Positions 1 through 13,000 of a stretch of 64,000 nucleotides of DNA are shown here, piece after piece; positions within the stretch are counted from its first letter, which is position 1; the number at the start of each line of letters is the position of its first letter. The position numbers and the translations under genes were made by a program. Origin of the DNA: Symsagittifera roscoffensis (lineage: Eukaryota; Xenacoelomorpha; Acoela; Convolutidae); NCBI RefSeq assembly GCF_963678635.1, contig NC_087065.1:37537888-37601887 (forward strand), read 5' to 3'. The notes beneath the pieces were generated by a model. It was not told the origin of the DNA. It did not search any database and was given only the letters and a program-made list of their open reading frames with translations.

Positions 1-600
1 ATATGACGTTTCTTAGGATTTTTTCAAAATTTTTCAAATAACTTAGATATAAAAAAAATTTCAGAAAATTCGAAGTTCACATCTTTAAAGTGAGGCTCTG
101 TCAGGACACTCTCAGGAGTTGCGATCTTTGCCTCCAATTCTGACTACAGAAAATCTTGTAGTTTTTCAAATTTTACGGTTTTGTGATTTTTTCAAAAAAT
201 TTTAGAAAACTAACCTTAATTTTTTTCTTAAAAATTGGAAGTTCCCAAGGGTTGCGAAAAATTGGAGGTCTTAAAAATTGCAGTATTCTCAGGTTCTCAG
301 GGGTTGCGAATCTTGCCTTCAAAAATTGTGCGCAAATCTTGTTATTTTTCCAGATATGACGTTTTGTCTGTTTTTTTATTTAACTTTTTTTTTTAAAACT
401 TAGGTTTGAAGTTTTTTAAAATTTGAATTTCCCAACGCTGTAGTTGGGTACTGTTAGAGTATTCTCAGGAGTTGCAAATCTTGCGGCCAAATGCGACTGC
501 TTAAATGCTTTTAGTTTCCGAGATTTGGAATTTGTAGTTCATTTTAAATTTTTTCAAAGAACGTCACAAAATTTCATGGTTTTTCAAAATTTTAATTAAA
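1..600. repeat. Degenerate tandem repeat, period about 170-185 bp
   Basis: Three diverged units share the core CTCAGGAGTTGCGAATCTTGC (near 112, 294 and 460), each followed by a T-rich stretch and a degenerate 'atatgacgttt' or 'ttttcaaatttt' segment. This lies in the CWC22 intron before the first exon seen. No coding potential is visible. Confidence 0.6.
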
Positions 601-632
601 AAACGTGTAATTAGGAACCCTGTAATTGGTCA

Positions 633-833
633 AAATTTTTCAGTAAAGTCTAAAAACGCTTTTTTGGCCTGTTTTTTTTTCAAAGTTTTGCCTGTGGTGC
701 AGAAAATTTGGCCAAAACAGAGTCTTTTTACCGCTTTGGGAGAGCTCGCAAAATCAATATGGTCGACCTAAAAAAAGGTCGAGAAAATTTTTGAAAATCC
801 GCCCCCCTCGAGCAAATTCTAGATCCGCCCCTG
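633..833. mobile_element. hAT-like MITE remnant (3' part)
   Basis: The stretch ends in AGATCCGCCCCTG and carries the internal blocks found in the other copies: 'aaaacgcttttttggcctg', 'gggagagctcgcaaaatcaatatggtcgacc' (shortened in some copies) and a C-rich tract with 'ctcgag'. The 5' terminal repeat is missing. The TIR (CAGGGGCGGATCT type) and, in the copy at 17394, a perfect 8-bp target duplication point to the hAT superfamily. Confidence 0.6.
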
Positions 834-1011
834 AGTACGCTTTTTGCATTTCCTTTTTTTCTGCCACCCCACACTCCCCCCCCCCCCCCAGTTGGCGCTC
901 TTTGATAGATATTTAAATGTTTTTAGCTTCAATTTAGCATTTTTTTTTGTTATAAAAAGCTGAAAACTTTTTGTAATCTATAAAAACCTCACTTGATTTT
1001 TTAATGTACAG

Positions 1012-4000
1012 TGAGGCGTATCAACGACTTTCTTGGGACTTGTTGAAAAAGAGCATCCATGGGCTGGTGAACAAAGTGAATGCGGCCAACATCACACAAG
1101 TGGTGCAGCAACTTTTCTCCGAGAACCTCATCCGCGGAAGGTATGCTATGATTTATATTAAATTTATTAATAACATCTCTGTGAAAAAATGATTGGAAAA
1201 AAAAATTAAACGTCAAACGATTTGGTTTGAAAACTTTTAACTTTTTAATCTTTATTTCTAAAACGAAACTTTGAAATACATTCAGGGCGGATTTAGGGGA
1301 GGGGGGATAGTGCGCCTAAAAACACCCGTTTTGTCCTGTTTTTTGGCCAAAACAGAGTCTTTTTAGTGCTGTGGGAGAGCTTGGAAAATCAATTTGGTCG
1401 ACCTAAAAAGGGTCGACAAAATTTTTGAAAATCCGCCCCCCCCCCCATCGAGAAAATCATAGATCCGCCCCTGACTACTTATCTTATATCGCAGTTCAAA
1501 GTTTTTTTATTACACCAAAATCTTTGTGCTTTGAATTTACATTTTTGAAATCTGACTGATAATGTTTTGGGTTCAGTTTAAATCGACTGCACATTGAGTT
1601 AGAGGAATTGGTGGTGGTTAGTTTGCTTTTTGCTCATGGAGGGTTGTAAATGTTCTTTACTATATATATATATATATATATAAAAAAAAGAAAGTTAAAG
1701 ATGCTTCGTTATTCTCCAGTCGTAATTTTCCGTCATGGCTTCAAATTTTTTTTTGTTTGTATTGGTTGAATTGAACTATCTCCCCTGTCTTTATATTGAT
1801 TTGCTTTGTAATATCCGCTATCTTAGATATGGTAAGGAATAGCGGCCAATGTTTGCAATTATTCTCTGATAAACTTCAAGTCGAAGCGGAGCAGCTAAAT
1901 GAAAATAGCTGCGGGTTTTCGCAAATCTAGACGAGCAGAGATATCTAATATTTTTTTATCCCCGTTGGGGAATATAGCTAAAGTTGTACTGTACCCATTG
2001 TTTATCCTGCGCTCTAGGCATGTCCGTTCTGCAAATGCCCCCCTTCGCAAGGCAAATGCATGCAATGTTTTGGTCTGTCTCTATATTTATTCGATAAACA
2101 AATCCCAATCACAGGTGAATATGTTTTATCCCTACCCATTCATATTTGCGAAGCTCTCCTGGCTTTGAAGAAATATCGACTCTATCAAAAATCGATGAAA
2201 TACCACCCTAAATTTGACATTCTATGTCCCTAAATTTACAGGGATTGTTGTTTTTCACAGTCTTAACGATTCTTAGTCTTGTGATTTTTACTCAAGTGTT
2301 GGCGTTTGCTTTGTTTTGAGGGCAATCTTTTACCAGGAATGGATTATATCTGATGTTTTTACTGTTTCGGTACAATTCTGTCACATGTTTCGAGTTGAAT
2401 TGAAATCCATTGACAGTATTAGCTCATGGTAACCTCCTAAGCTTAAGCAACAGACCGCCTTGGAATTATATTAATGGAAAGTTTGAACACCACACTTAGG
2501 CCTATCAGCAGCTAAGTTGACCAAATGAACAAGAGTGCACTGATTAAGTTAAAATACTACACAGGCAGGGTAACCAAATTGACATTGAAATTTGTGATTC
2601 AAAATAACTAATTTTCTCTATCTTACTGTATTTCTAAATGTAATCTTCCATGAAAAGCAGATTTTTTTGTCTTTAAATTGCGGTGTCTTGTCCTTAAATT
2701 GCGGGTTCTTGTTTGCGTTATCTTTTCCAATAAATTTGTGCTCTACTCAATAAAACTAAGTGAACTCTAGCACTAGATAAGGTGCATTTGGCTCGTGTCA
2801 TTGCATGTTACGCGGCTGTAATGGCTTTCCAAAAATGCTTTGAACTAGCGATGAAGTGATATGATTCGAATCTCCCTTGAGGCTATCTGACCAAATTGTC
2901 CTTTCTCGTCTCTTTAAACCACTTAAAGCCACCATTCGAATTCAGATCAAATTTGATTAAACTTACAATCCAACGCTGCTGCCTCTCATTGTGTCCTTAT
3001 TTTCGTCGTTCTGTTATTACAATAATGGCCCTAATTGTGTTTTGAAAGCTTTATTATACTACTAGTTACTTGTGACTGAGTTGAATTTTCCTTCATTGTA
3101 CCAACAAATAGAGAAGGATTCCTCGTTGGTAAGAAAAGAAATCTTGAAAAAAATTCAGGCAAGTTAGCTTTATTCAGATAAGAGGAAGATTGTTTGTTTT
3201 CGGAAAATTTATAGCGATGACGTAGAAATGAATAAATTAACCAAAATTTTCATTATATTCATAAATTATGCTGAGCAGTAACTCTTACCAAAATTTGAGT
3301 TGGAAGGTGATGAAGTGAAGTTCTAAGTCTCCGTACATCCTTTGTATGTAAGGTTTGATCATTGTTCCGACTTCCGAAGGCAAGGAGGAACTTTGGATTC
3401 AGGTGTTTTCTTCCCACACAAGTCTATCTAGCTCAAACAAACTGTCACATTGCTTCGCGTGATATATCTTACAGTGCTGATTTAAATTAACCCGACAAAT
3501 TGCGCTAAACTTAATCTAAAACGCATTTTTCTCAAATTGGTTTGAGTTTAGGTGAAAACTCATGAAGACAAAACTTGCTTAGAATTTTGGCAGAATTAAA
3601 ATGGTGTAATTTTGGGCCCAAAATTTTACCCCAAAAAAGGGTCAGTTTGGCTTTTCTTAGTTAATCAGAAGTTACGCCAAAACTACCCAGTCGATCACAG
3701 ACATAATTAATAATTAAATCAAAGTTAGCCCCTCACGTAGCCCAACAAACTTTGAGAAAGGTAAATTATCCAAAAAAAAAGTTGCTAACCGTTTAAAAAT
3801 TGTTTTAAAATAAAACACTGGTGTTTTATATAGTAAAAATGACCTTTTTTGTCGATCAAACAAAAATAAATAAACTTATTCAATGTTTTGGGGAATATGC
3901 TCTTCTTAAAGTTTGTTGCGCTATGTGAGGGGCTAACTTTGATATAATTATGTCTGTGATCGACTGGGTTTTTTGGCGTAATTTTGATTAGCTAAGAAAA

Positions 4001-7000
4001 GCCAAAATTACCAATTTTTGGAGTGAAATTTTGGGCCCGAGTTTCACAAAACAAATACCACCATAATAATTCTGCCAAAATTTTAAGCAAGTTTTAAATT
4101 CATGAGTTTTCACTTAAACTCAACCCAATTTGAGAAAAACGCATTTAAAATTTCTGGGTTAACGCGTTTTGTCCGGTTAATTTAAATCAGCACTGTATTA
4201 CATCCATTTTAGGCTTGATTCAAGCTGCAGTGGAAAATGTCAGCGAAGAATTCTCGGTGTTTCCGTCAAATTTCCTATAAAACCATAAAAAAATGAATAA
4301 AACGGTTTGTTCAAAAAAATTAATAAAACTGAATAAAACAGAAAACTTATCAAAATTATAATTGGAGTTTTTGTGCTACTTGGAAAAGTAGCCCTGTAGT
4401 CTCTTTTTCTTTTTGATTGTCCTGAATTTGGCAATATCTAGGCCTTTGAGTTTTCTTGAACTTCCTCGATTGTCTCGTCTATGGAAATTGCAAGTCGGCT
4501 GCAGTATTTTCATTTCATGTTTTTCTATGTTTATCAGGAGAGCATGGATGTAAGAGCCCACGAACCTTGTCATGACTAATGATGAACGACGAGCAAAATT
4601 AATGATTTATAAAGCTCTTCCCTTTGTAAGGAACGGAATAATTGTTTAAGTACCTCCCCTTAAGAAAGAAGATTTGCTGTTTAGCTCTAAAGTGCTGCTC
4701 TTGTTTGCATTATAGATTTTATTGTTCCGTCTACGCCACTCGAAGTGAGTAGAAAGAGGTATGGTGTATGGTTTTCATTGCTTCTGAGTAAATTTGCGAA
4801 GCTCCACCGCGCACTAAAACGGAGAATTTGAGAAAAAAAAGGCAAAAAAGAACTCACATTTTTTGAACTTCTTACGCTTGCGAACACTGACTTTTTTGGG
4901 GCTAAAGTGTCTAACGGAATCAGTGAAATATTGCTACCAATGGATTTGCTCTGTACCTGGTATGCTCATTTTGCGAAAAATCAAATTGAGTTGCCTGCTT
5001 TACAATTGAGGGATCTACTTAACAATTCCCCCCCCCCCCATATGGTACCAAATTAAAAATATCTCCCCCTCCCCCCTATAATTTACGTGCTTTTTTGCTA
5101 AGTGTAACAGCTGTTGCCAATTAGAACTTTCTCGGTTTCAGAATTTGTTGCATTCTGATTGGCTGAAAGTTCGGCTAATTTTCTAGTAATTTGCTAGCTG
5201 AACCTACTTAACAATTCCCCCCTTTTAATATGGGGGGGGGGGGGATTGTTAATTAGGTAATTAGATCCCAATTGAGATAGCAGTACTCTTTCGATTTTTC
5301 TTTTTGAAATTTTTCTTGAAAAATTCATATGTCAGTTCACAAGTCGTCTGCAGATTTTTGTCAGCTTTTTCTCGAAGCTTAGACTATTCCGACTATTCTT
5401 AATTTTCTGTATCAAGTGAAGATCATTACTTTGAGAATTTTGCAACCGGGTTCAGTTTTTTCTCGTTCAGAAATTTGTCAATAATTTTTGCACATGAACT
5501 TATTACACAAATTTCAATTTGCTTCATAATTATTCGAAATCCGACCAACCATTCAGCGCATCTGGTGTTAAGTGTAAAGACTTGGAGTTCGAGTCCGGCC
5601 AGGACCTGTTTTTAATGCAAACCGAAAATTTGCAGCTTTTTTCGTACGGTCTTTTGACTGTTTATTTTTGTTGGCTTATTTCCTGTAGCGTGCGCTCATT
5701 AATTTCTTGAACCAGGTGCATATTCTCGTAACGGCCTTGCTGATTTTTTTGTTTAATGTATGAAAAACTTGAAATTTTTTCATGGTTAAATTTGATATAT
5801 CACGTTTTGACTTCAACTTTTTTTTTACGTTTACTTTATTTCCTTTTCTGAGTTCCAGTATCGAACAGCAAAATTGTAAAGGCCACAAAAAGGTGGTCGC
5901 CTTCTTTTTTCGAACCATTTTTTCAATTTTCATTTTTCCCAGTGGAATTTACACTATATCTATGAATCAAGTTTTATCAAATTGTTTCTACTTTATCGAA
6001 AAACTGGCAACCATGAATTTTTCTTGAAAGTCAGAGCTCTATGAGCTATTTTTTTGAAATTCAAAATTTGAGATTTAAAAAAAAAAATTAAGTCGCTGTT
6101 TTTTTCTTAATTGCGTTCATTAAACCTGTCTTAGTTAAGTTAGATTACTTAACAAAGTCTTTTTGTTGGCTTATTTCCTGTAGCGTGCACTCATTAATTT
6201 TCTTGAACCAGGTGCGTACTCTCGTAACGGGTTTGCTGATTTTTTTTTCATTTTTTCACGGTAAAGTTTGATTTCTCGCGGTTTGACTTTAGCCTTTTTT
6301 ACGTCCATTTTTTTTTCTGAATTCAAGCATCGATGAGCAAAATTTTAAAGTTCACTTAAAACTTGGTCGCCTTCTACTTTCAAAAAAAAAATTTTAAATA
6401 TCAGATTTCCCAGCAGAAAAAAATTACCTATTGACCTTCTTTTCTCACATTGCGTTAATTTAATCAAAAGTGTCAATCATTAATTGCTCCTAAAGATCAA
6501 ATGGCTTTAAGGACGTGTTTATTATTATTTTTAAATAAACAAGCCCACATTTTTTCTGTTTCTTTGCATTCATTAACTCTTTTCTAAGTCTCTGTTTCTG
6601 AAGTTTCATCTTCCTTTAATCTTTCTGTATACCATTTAAAGTACAAATAGTGGAAGTAATTGTGCCTGATTATTTTTTTGCTGATGATTTTTTCTCTTGA
6701 TTTTTGAAAAGTTTGATTTTCAGCTAGCGTTATCAAAGGAATCTATGCTAGGCTTAATCGCACTTTGGATTTTTTTGATAGGAAGGGTTTCCTGCAGCTA
6801 CTGGTTTTGTTTGCCTCTACAATTATTCTGGTAAGTTGTCTTTCGTCGTCGTTTTTCTCCATGAGCAGCCATTTTTCCCGGTTTATTTTTCAAGTTATTC
6901 CTTGGATCTGTGCTTTTGGAGATAGACTTTCTTGATTTTTCAGAGATAACCTTCTAAAAATTTTGTTTCCGATTTTTTCTGGACTTGAAAACGACGTTTT

Positions 7001-10000
7001 CGGTTGAGTGAAGACATTCTGGTATAAAATAAACATCTAAAAAAATTGCTTGTCACATTCTTTTGAAGCATTCATGTTTTGCTTTGCTGCTTGTTTTAAA
7101 CGTTTCTTTTTTCGATTCCAGCTGATGATGAAAATAAACGTTTAGCCACTTTTTTTTTTACTTTTTCAAATCTTTGATATCAGGCGTCTAGCCGTCCCAA
7201 GGTCATTTCTCGTCCCCTCCCTCAAACTTTCACCCGAATATGATCTGCGCGTAGTTTTTTTTGGTTTCAGAGTGTAAATCGGAGAAAATGAAAAATTGCT
7301 GGCGTGTACGGGAAATAGGTAGGGTTGAATAAGACCAAGGTTTGTCTTTTTTTTTTATAAATTGCTCTTAAAAATCAAAGGGCCTTAAGTTTTTAGTTTT
7401 TTTTTAATTCGGAAGATCATTTTTTATAAATAGACAAGCCCATTTTTTTGTGTTTATTTGCGTTCATTGACTCTTTTATAACTCTACGTTTTTGAAGTTT
7501 AATCTTTCTGTATGCCATTTAAAATACAAATAGGGGAGGTAATTGTGCAAGACTATTTTTTACTGATAATTTTTTCTCTCGATTTTCGAAAAATTTGAAT
7601 TTCATTTAGCGTTATCAAAGGAATACACTGGGGTTAGTCGCACTTTGGATATTTTTGATGTGAAGGGTGTTTCCTGTTGCTAATGGTGTTATTTGCCTTG
7701 AGAGTTAGTCTCGTAACATCTTTCATCGTCACTCTAATTGGCGCATTTCTTAGTGTGACAGTGACAAATTGAGTCTTCTCTTCATTGTTGATGTCATAAT
7801 GTCTTCATCTTGTCATGCTTTCTTCCTGTTCTGGTCCCTGGAGATTCACATTTCTTAGAAAGTTCAGGCTAGCGATGTTCTGGATTTGCTTCACTGAGCG
7901 GCCAATTTCCTGTTTTTTTTTCGAGTTTTTCCTTGGATCTGTTTTTGGAGATGCAATTTCTTGATTCTTCAGAGCTAACCTTCTATAAATTATGTTTCCG
8001 AACTTCTCTGGACTTGAAAACTTCGTTTTCGGTTGAGTGATGAGTGAAGACATTCTGTTATGAAATGAACATCTAAAGAAAATTGCCTGCCACATTGTTT
8101 TGAAGCATTCATGTTTTGCTTTGCTGCTTGTTTTAAACGTTTTTTTTTTCGATTCCAGCTGATGATGAAAATAAACGTTCAGCCACTTTTTTTTAAACTA
8201 TTTTTAATCTTTGATATCAGGCGTAAGTTTAAGTTAATTACTGCGAAATGGTCATTTTGTCTCTTAGCAGTGAAAAGTTGAGGTCTTGTACTGAAGTCAA
8301 TGGGTGCATTAGTTTTAGTAGCCATCTATCTCGTTATTTAATCGCCCCTGCTGGGGTTTTTCCCCCTTTTATGATCTATTCAGTTTACGCTTGTGAACAC
8401 TGACAATTATCGGGCTTACGTGTCCAACGGAATCAGTGAAATATTGCTACCAATGGATTTGCTCTGTACATTACCAGGCGCTGGTTTGCTCATTTTTGAA
8501 AAAAAAACACACATTGAGTTGATTGCTAAACACATGAGTTGCAGTGCTCTTTCGAAGTTTTTTTTTGAATTTTGCTTGATTAATTCATAAATCGGTCTTT
8601 TGCTTGTCTGCTGACTTCTTCTGAGCTTTTTTACGAAGCTTGGACTATTTTAGTTTAAGCTTTTTTTTGCCTTAAAAGAAAATTATTTCTTTGCTAACTA
8701 CAAGGGGTTTTCCAACAGGGTTATATACTTTTTCTCGTAAAGAATTTTGCTTACAGTTTTTGCACGTGAACTTGAGTACGTGAACGTGAACTTAGTATTT
8801 TATTTTTCATTTAATTTGATTTCCCAGTGAGTTAAAATAGTTATCTATTGGGCGAGTTTTCTTACATTGCGTTAATTTTATCGAAAAAGTGTCAATCATA
8901 TCATAAATAGCTCTTAAAAATCAAAGACCCATATTTTTCCTTGAGTTTCGAAAGTTGATTTTTTCAAAATCAAGTTTTTTTTGTTTCCTTGCGTTCATTG
9001 AATCTTTTCCACTGTCTGTTGGCTATGTTTTTGAAAATTCATCCTTCTTCAACCTTTCTCGATGCCATTTAAAGTCTCAATCAAGGTTACCAACTGGTCT
9101 TTATTACAGTGACCGGTCACTATTGGTTTCTAAAAGCTCTCTACTTTTTTACTGGTCACTATTTTCATTTTGAGATGATTTCGGTAGATTTTGATTAAGT
9201 CACTACTTTTTCGACGACCAGTTGGTAACCCTGGTCCCAATAGTAGAGGTAAGTTAGCAGACGATTTTTTATGCTGATAATTTTTTCTCTTGATTTTTGA
9301 AAAATTTGAATTTCAGCTAGCGTTATTGAAGGAATATACACTAGGTTTAGTCGCACTTTGGATGTTTTTGATAAGAAGGGTGTTTCCTGCTGCTAATGGT
9401 GTTGTTTGCCTTGAGAGATAGTCTCGTAAGTTATCTTTCATCGTCACTCTAATTGGCGCATTTCTTTGTGTGACAGTGACAAGTTGAGTCTTCTTTTCAT
9501 TGTTGATTTCATAATGTCTTCAGCTTGTCATGCCTTCTTCCTGTTCTGGTCCCTGGAGATTCATATTTCTTAGCAAGTTCAGACTAGCTTTGTTCTGGAT
9601 TTGCTTCATTGGGCGGCCAATTTCCCGTTTACTTCTAGGGTTGTTCCTCGGACTTCTGTTTTTGGAGATGGACGTTCTTGACTATTCAGAACTAACCTCT
9701 CAGAAAATATATTTTCTGAAGATTTCTGGAATTGAAAACGATGTTTTTTGTTTTAGTTAAGACATTCTGGTATTTAATAAACATCTAAAGAAAAGTGCCT
9801 GTCAAGATTTTCTTTGAAGCATTCAAGTCTCGCGTTGTGCTGCTTTTTCTTTTTGATGTTTCTTTCGATTCCAGCTGATGACGCTTCCAATTTAACTGTG
9901 TTCTTTCAAGCCACACGAAAAAATCCTCCAGAAATAAAAATTTACCCCTTCTTCCAGGTTCTTTGTTCTCTTTGACATCAGGCGTCTAGCCGTCTAAAGC

Positions 10001-13000
10001 CCCTTTACCGGTATCTCCCTCCAATTTATCCCGAATGCGATCTGGGTGTAGTTGTTTTTTTTTCAGACCCTAAAGCGGAGAAAATGAAAAATTGCTGGCG
10101 TGTAGTGGGAACTAGGTAGGGTTAAATAAGCATAAGATTCACCTTTTAATTAATTACTGGGAAAGGGTCATTTTGCCTCTTAGCAGTGGAAAATCGAGGT
10201 CTTGTACTGAAGTCAATGGCCTGCATTACTGTAGCAGCAGCACAAACATTAAGTAAGCACATTCATTGAACAGTGGGTGCATTATTTTTAGTAGCCATCT
10301 ATCTCGTTATTTAATCCACCCTGTTTGGTGATTTTTTATCCCCTCTTATGATCTATTTTTTGACACATTCGTTCACGTCTCTGTGCCGCCATCGGTGATG
10401 TCTTAAAACCTTTATCCTACTTCTTTAAGCCACTTTTTCAATTTTACTTCTTTGCGCTTAAGTCATGGTTGAATATTAGATTTCAACCCGAACTTTGCCT
10501 GAAGCTTTTACTAATGAGCAGCAGCTATTTGAGCATCTATTCCTGATTATCATTTGTGTCCATGATGACTGTTATCCTCCAGGCCTTGAGGGATCCATTG
10601 CAAGCGTATCAGCATGGTATCCACGGATTTTTTTTTTTAGAATTTTGGGTTCTCGCTTGTTTAGATACTTCTGATATTTTCGACACTTCTTTGTTCCCTA
10701 ATAAAAGCGATTTTCTATAAATTCTCTACTATTTCTGCAGATGAGCCATCAATATTGGCCTGATTATGTAGAGCTTTACGATTCCACAGAATCAACATCA
10801 CATCGGATAACTACAATTTATCTTCTTTGATTTGCCTACCACAATTGTTTTAAGGTTACTGTTTGCAGAAAACAGTTGGTGTGTGTTAGAATATAGCGCC
10901 TTTCTTTACTTTTCCAGTTGTTTTGTTTACCTGTCTCATAACCGGCTTCCCCTTTTTTCCTTTCGTGGTTTCCCCTTTGTCTAAATTTGCTTGGGGCCTC
11001 TTTGGTTTTTATAACACTAGGTGTGATATCTTTTTTCTTATCGTCTTGCTGACAATAGTTCCTTCGCGGAATTATCAATTGCGATGTGGCTAATTGAGTT
11101 AATGGGCTCTGAAACATATTCCCAAGCTTCTTAGCGCGCTGAAGAGATTCGATTAAATTTCGCTTTTTCTGCCCCCATCAGCAATTTGATATCAGGGGCG
11201 TAGACTTTTAGTTGTTAAGTCCAAAATAAAAGAACTGGCAGAGGTTGTTTCCTGAGCATTCTTGAAACCCAATTTGGAGCTCAAAAACCTTAAATTTCAC
11301 TGGGTCAGAAAACACGCTATACATTTAGCTCTGGCAATTACTGAAATCAAACATTTATTGTGATTGCAACGTGAGTTTATTTTGACTTGAAGGTGAGTTT
11401 GTTGTGAATTAAATACCAAAGCAATGGGACAGTCTTCGGGGTTAGAGTTTGACAGAAATACATGAAATTTTAGTGGCACGGGATCATTATAGGTTATTCG
11501 GTGTGCCATTTCCAATTTTACTGTAAAATACATATCTATAACTGTATAATTCAATTGTTTTAAATCTGGTGAAAATCGGTCTCCCCCATTCAATGTGAAA
11601 TACAAAATCCTAAATTGATACACTTAGCTTACTATCAGAGACATGTTAGGAGAATGAATACAAGACACAAGATCAAATCAATAACAAGGATAGTCAGTTA
11701 CTGTGCATACTCTTGAAAAACATAAGTGTCGTTTTTTCTGTGTGATGTGATAAAAAGAGCTGAACGATAAAATAGAAGTTACGCATATTCAACAGGCATA
11801 GTCAAATAGACTAATTGGAAAACAGTTTTTTTTAGAAAAATGACTCGAAAAACGATTAAAAAATTGTTTCTAATTTTTTTTGCAGAATTTTTTTGAAAGT
11901 TTGATTTCCAAAATAGCGTTAAAAACTCCATAAACTAACTTTTTTAGAGTGAAATTAAGTTTTCACGGCTTAATTTGAGTTTAAATAAGCTATTGTAAAC
12001 CTGCATGCTCATCTTATTAGCTCGAAGTTAGACCAAAAATAAAAAAATGTTTGGAACCGGTTTTTCTCGAAACTGAGAAAAATGTTTCTAGTTTTTAAGA
12101 GTAATGAACGTAGTGAAGACTCTTATATAGGTCTTGCTGATTTTTTTTTGTTTTTTTTTTCAGGAAAAGTCTTAAAAGACTCTAATAACTACAGATGTGC
12201 ATTCAAACATATTGATGCATTTATGAATGCACTAAGGTATATATGCACTTTTTGAGTTCAATTAAAATTCAGCTGCTGAAAGTGACGTAAATAGCATTCT
12301 CCAAATACGAACGTGGAAATGGCACAAAAAATTGTGAGCGATTTCTAGTATCGAAAGTGGAATTTAATTTTAAGATTTCCAGTGGAATAAAAACTTCTGA
12401 TCCAGTTTTCTGAAGTTGGCTTAATGTTATCAAAAAAGCGCCAATCATAAGTCGTTCTAGATATTCAAAGAGCATAAAAACGGCATCTGTTTTTTTCTTT
12501 GAAATTCGAAAGTTGAGATTTTTTCAACAAAGTTAGTGTTTTTTTTAATGTTGATTGCTCCCTTTTTCCAATCTTTGATAGGCTATGTTTTTATTTTCGT
12601 TCAAATTACGATTGAAAGGGCTTCCATATAATTTATGACTCGACTCATTTATATCATTATTTGTGGAACCTAATTTCGCGTAAAAAAATAAACAGACAAA
12701 AAAGTGCACCCGATTACAAAGTTCCTCCACATTTCTCAAATGGTCGGAAAAGAAAGCTTTTCGTTTTGGGAATTTAACACTGAGCGAACTGTTTTGGAAA
12801 TTAACTGATGAACTGTGTCAATTGAATTAGTTTTTTTTGTCATCTTGTTCCGACTAATCGGGAAAGCTTGAAAGGAAGGAACAAAGCGTATGCTGGTTTT
12901 TTTAAAAGTCGGGTCGTAGTAATTTCAATGAAAGCGCGCTGTAAGCCAAGTTTGGTATCGTATTAAAGAATATTTTTAAGTCGTTAGTAAGTGTCAATGG

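Noticed and set aside
12105-12590. Repeat B as a Helitron
   Set aside because: The 3' hairpin is suggestive, but the expected CTRR end and 5' TC are not consistent across copies. Class left open.
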